From positions 1-7,771 of the forward strand of contig JANNYB010000080.1 in the NCBI GenBank assembly GCA_031409875.1: a stretch of 7,771 bases of DNA, read 5' to 3'. Shown here one piece after another: positions 5,835-7,771 of the stretch. A program made the position numbers and the translations under genes. Below the pieces are notes generated by a model. The model saw only the letters and a program-made list of their open reading frames with translations, had not been told where the DNA came from and did not search any database. Each line of letters opens with the position of its first letter. The stretch's first letter is position 1. Source of the stretch: CALMEH01 sp031409875. GTDB taxonomy: Bacteria; Acidobacteriota; Blastocatellia; Pyrinomonadales; Pyrinomonadaceae.

Positions 5835-5903
5835 GGAGTCCAGCCTTCAGGCTGAAAACCGACAGCGAAGCGCATCGGTTTTACACGCTAAAGCGTGGAC
5901 TCC
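5835..5903. repeat. Cloverleaf (four-way) palindromic element just before purH
   Basis: The outer stem GGAGTCC (5835-5841) pairs with GGACTCC (5897-5903). Inside are three perfect hairpins: AGCCT/AGGCT (5842-5853), AAAACCGA/TCGGTTTT (5855-5862 with 5875-5882, its loop holding GCG AAG CGC), and CACGCT/AGCGTG (5884-5897). Base 5897 is shared by hairpin 3 and the outer stem. The whole is 69 nt. It looks like a complex REP- or MITE-like extragenic palindrome; I recall similar AGTCCAGCCTTCAGGCTG units in acidobacterial gaps, unverified. It is not a tRNA: no GTTCRA T-loop and a 2-nt first loop. It ends 12 bp before the purH ATG, so it would fold in the purH leader if transcribed. Confidence 0.82.
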
Positions 5904-5915
5904 ATACTTAAATTT

Positions 5916-7568
5916 ATGAGTGAATTAAGAAAAATCAAACGCGCACTGATCAGCGTTTCAGACAAAAACGGTATCGTCGAATTTGCCAAAGAATTAAAAA
6001 ATTTCGGCATAGAAATTATTTCAACAGGCGGCACGGCGAAAAGTTTAAGAGAAAACGGCATTGAAGTTACAGATGTTTCTTCTGTTACCGAATTTCCCGA
6101 AATGATGGACGGGCGCGTTAAAACTTTGCACCCGAAAATTCACGGTGCGTTTCTCGCTTTGCGCGATAACGAAAACCACGTCGAAGCAATGAAAACGCAT
6201 CACATCGAACCGATTGATTTGGTTGTCGTCAATCTTTATCCGTTCGAGCAAACGATTGAAAAAGAAGATGTTAGCTTAATCGAAGCCGTTGAAAACATAG
6301 ACATCGGCGGACCGGCAATGATTCGTTCAGCATCGAAAAATTGGCGCGATGTCGCCGTTGTTACGGACGCGAAACTTTATGAAAGCGTCATCAAAGAATT
6401 AACCGCGCACGACGGAAATTTAAGCCTCGAAACGCGCCAACGCCTTGCCACGCTTGCTTACACACGCACGGCGAGCTACGATTTGGCGATTTCTGCTTAT
6501 CTTGCAAAACAACTTTCAAACGAAGATTTAGATTTTCTCGAACCGTTTAACCCTTTGCAAAATTTGATATTTATCGAATCGGAAGAAGATTTGGAAGAAA
6601 AAATCGGAACTTCAAAAGACGATTTTTCCGAACTCCAATTTATAGAACTCGCCAAGGTTGCCGACCTTCGATACGGCGAAAATCCGCACCAGAAAGCCGC
6701 GCTTTACGAAACAAACGAAACAGGCGGAATTGCCCGCGCCGAACAACTTCACGGCAAGGAAATGTCGTTTAATAATTACGTTGATGCCGAAGCCGCGTGG
6801 AATTTAGTTTGCGATTTTCAAGAAAGCACTTGCGCGATTATCAAACACACGAATCCATCGGGTGTCGGCGTTGGAAATTCAAACGAAGAAGCCTATCGCC
6901 GCGCACTTTCGACCGATCCGATTTCCGCTTTCGGCGGCATTGTCGCATTCAATGAAACGGTTGACGCGATTGTTGCAAACTCTGTCAATGAAGTATTTAC
7001 GGAAGTAGTAATTGCGCCTGACTTCGATGCGGCAGCACTCGAAATTTTCAAAAAGAAGAAAAATCTGCGCGTTCTTCGCGTCGAAAAAACTGCAAACATT
7101 CCGAGCCTCGAATACAAACAAATTTCGGGCGGATTTCTCGTCCAAGACCGCGATATTTTGCAAATTTCGGCGGAAGATTTAAAAATAGTTTCAAACAAAC
7201 AACCGACCGAAGAACAAATTCGCGCACTTCTTTTCGCGTGGAAAGTTTGCAAGCACGTCAAATCAAACGCCATTGTTTTCGCTAATGAAACGCAAACAAT
7301 CGGAGTCGGCGCAGGACAAATGAACCGCATTGATTCCGTGCGAATCGCGGCAATTCGCGCCGAAAGATTCAATCTGCCTTTGCAAAACAGCGTTCTCGCT
7401 TCCGATGCGTTTTTCCCGTTCCGCGACAATGTCGATGCGGCGGCGAAGGCGGGCGTCACCGCGATCGTGCAGCCCGGCGGCTCGATCCGCGACCCCGAGA
7501 CCATCGCCGCCTGCGACGAACACGGGCTCGCGATGATCTTCACCGGCGTGCGGCACTTCCGCCATTGA
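5916..7568 (+). CDS. purH: Bifunctional AICAR formyltransferase / IMP cyclohydrolase (3' end chimeric)
   Basis: PurH carries out the last two steps of de novo purine synthesis: AICAR plus 10-formyl-THF gives FAICAR, which is cyclised to IMP. Residues 1 to about 150 form the MGS-like cyclohydrolase domain (ALISVSDK, STGGTAKSL, MDGRVKTLHPKIHG, LVVVNLYPF, NIDIGGPAMIRSA). The formyltransferase domain follows: LRYGENPHQKAALYE, LHGKEMSFNNYVDAEAAWNL, and IKHTNPSG with the family's catalytic Lys-His pair (310-311). Further blocks are KHVKSNAIV and VQPGGSIRD, and the protein ends FTGVRHFRH. An acidic linker (about 200-240) adds roughly 30 residues; many PurH proteins are 510-530 long, this one 550. 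I chose the ATG at 5916: it opens MSELRKIKRALISVSDK, while the upstream in-frame GTG at 5895 lies inside the palindrome. No Shine-Dalgarno. From 7437 on, codon use changes abruptly, so the last 43 codons probably come from another genome. Confidence 0.92.
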   Translation: MSELRKIKRALISVSDKNGIVEFAKELKNFGIEIISTGGTAKSLRENGIEVTDVSSVTEFPEMMDGRVKTLHPKIHGAFLALRDNENHVEAMKTHHIEPIDLVVVNLYPFEQTIEKEDVSLIEAVENIDIGGPAMIRSASKNWRDVAVVTDAKLYESVIKELTAHDGNLSLETRQRLATLAYTRTASYDLAISAYLAKQLSNEDLDFLEPFNPLQNLIFIESEEDLEEKIGTSKDDFSELQFIELAKVADLRYGENPHQKAALYETNETGGIARAEQLHGKEMSFNNYVDAEAAWNLVCDFQESTCAIIKHTNPSGVGVGNSNEEAYRRALSTDPISAFGGIVAFNETVDAIVANSVNEVFTEVVIAPDFDAAALEIFKKKKNLRVLRVEKTANIPSLEYKQISGGFLVQDRDILQISAEDLKIVSNKQPTEEQIRALLFAWKVCKHVKSNAIVFANETQTIGVGAGQMNRIDSVRIAAIRAERFNLPLQNSVLASDAFFPFRDNVDAAAKAGVTAIVQPGGSIRDPETIAACDEHGLAMIFTGVRHFRH

Positions 7569-7574
7569 CCCAAT

Positions 7575-7626
7575 GTACTCCTCACGCTCCGCGTGAGGAC
7601 CGCATCACGCGGAGCGTGATGAGTAC
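7575..7626. repeat. GC-rich double palindrome after the purH stop
   Basis: Arms 7575-7598 and 7603-7626 are reverse complements at 22 of 24 positions, with a 4-nt loop (ACCG). Each arm also contains its own small palindrome, CACGC TCC GCGTG or its complement, so the element can fold as one long hairpin or as two short ones. It begins 6 bp after the purH stop and could act as a transcript-end hairpin, though only a short GTTTTC follows. This GC-rich style differs from every other repeat in the window; I recall similar GTACTCATCACGCTCCGCG units from Planctomycetes such as Gemmata relatives, unverified. Confidence 0.75.
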
Positions 7627-7717
7627 GTTTTCGAGCTTGACCCGCCGCACCCCGCGTGCTATCGCTCGACCGTTCGCGCCGGATTCCCACCCTGCGCCGG
7701 TCGAGGGCGGCGCGGTC

Positions 7718-7771
7718 GGGGGGGGGGGCGGGCGGGCAGGTGGGGGCGGGGGGGGGGGGGGGGGGGGGGGG
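7718..7771. other. Poly-G tail, probable sequencing artefact
   Basis: Of the last 54 bases, 48 are G, including an unbroken run of 11 (7718-7728) and a final run of 24 (7748-7771). Runs of G like this are the known no-signal artefact of two-colour sequencing chemistry and are not expected in a bacterial genome. I treat it as non-biological. Confidence 0.85.

Larger units (their letters stand above)
7437..7771. other. GC-rich segment of foreign composition at the contig end
   Basis: From 7437 the composition jumps. The last 43 purH codons are about 73% GC with 41 of 43 ending in G or C, against 24 of 43 in the preceding 43 codons. The high GC continues past the purH stop through 7569-7717, where I see no gene, only a palindrome at 7575-7626, and then into a poly-G tail. 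The reading frame and protein sequence continue cleanly across the change, as expected for a join within a strongly conserved stretch (FPFRDNVDAAAKAG). Assembly chimera is the likeliest cause; natural gene conversion is possible. Confidence 0.75.

Noticed and set aside
5835..5903. A tRNA gene, because the element has a 7-bp outer stem, three arms and 69 nt
   Set aside because: The first loop is 2 nt, the middle stem is 8 bp, there is no GTTCRA-type T-loop, and no D-loop GG or anticodon loop of 7.
5895..5915. GTG start for purH at 5895, giving seven extra N-terminal residues
   Set aside because: The GTG lies inside the last hairpin of the cloverleaf repeat. The extra residues (DSILKF) do not resemble PurH, and the ATG at 5916 opens directly on the family sequence.
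5747..5915. A purine riboswitch controlling purH
   Set aside because: No three-way junction with the conserved purine aptamer loops is visible. The only strong structures are the terminator and the cloverleaf repeat.
6893..7690. A 265-residue reading frame antisense to purH
   Set aside because: It overlaps purH completely, has an unnatural Arg/Ser-rich composition, crosses the composition break, and shows no motif.
7627..7717. A gene start or second gene after purH
   Set aside because: No reading frame of useful length with protein-like features exists before the poly-G tail.

Overview
This looks like the end of a metagenome-type contig from a mid-GC, AT-leaning bacterium. Most genes lack a clear Shine-Dalgarno, third positions are mixed, and every loosely spaced gene gap holds a repeat-built hairpin. 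The gene set (monofunctional transglycosylase, CrtI desaturase, Smr protein, SH3-type lipoprotein, M61-like peptidase, purH) and the REP-like repeats resemble Acidobacteriota, perhaps Blastocatellia. That placement comes from memory of similar genomes and is tentative. No phage, CRISPR, transposase, tRNA or rRNA gene is visible.

Layout. Five genes run leftward from 5597 to 120: a secreted M61-like metallopeptidase, a two-SH3 lipoprotein, a tiny Smr-domain protein (9 bp behind the lipoprotein, so translationally coupled), a CrtI-type carotenoid desaturase, and an MtgA-type transglycosylase. The gaps around the last two each hold a long hairpin whose arms are tandem copies of a short unit: about 8 bp at 34-106, 7 bp at 902-955 and 10 bp at 2444-2522. 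At 5598-5915 the strand switches. This stretch holds a candidate 25-residue single-membrane-span peptide, a strong rho-independent terminator, and a 69-nt four-way (cloverleaf) palindrome that ends 12 bp before the purH ATG. purH then runs rightward.

How the genes work together. Three products act at the cell envelope (MtgA, the lipoprotein, the secreted peptidase) and CrtI makes membrane pigment. They do not form one evident pathway. purH is housekeeping (last two steps of IMP synthesis) and stands alone.

Main caution. At about 7437, inside purH, the sequence switches abruptly from mixed composition (24 of 43 codons ending in G/C) to very high GC (41 of 43). It stays GC-rich past the stop, through a different kind of palindrome, into a G-only tail. 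The simplest reading is a chimeric assembly joined at a conserved purH stretch, with a sequencing poly-G artefact at the end. The last ~335 bases should not be used for biology without read-level checks. I found no clear new multi-gene system. The items most worth a second look are the cloverleaf and terminator ahead of purH, the micro-ORF, the repeat carried in frame inside the peptidase gene, and the repeat-built hairpins.
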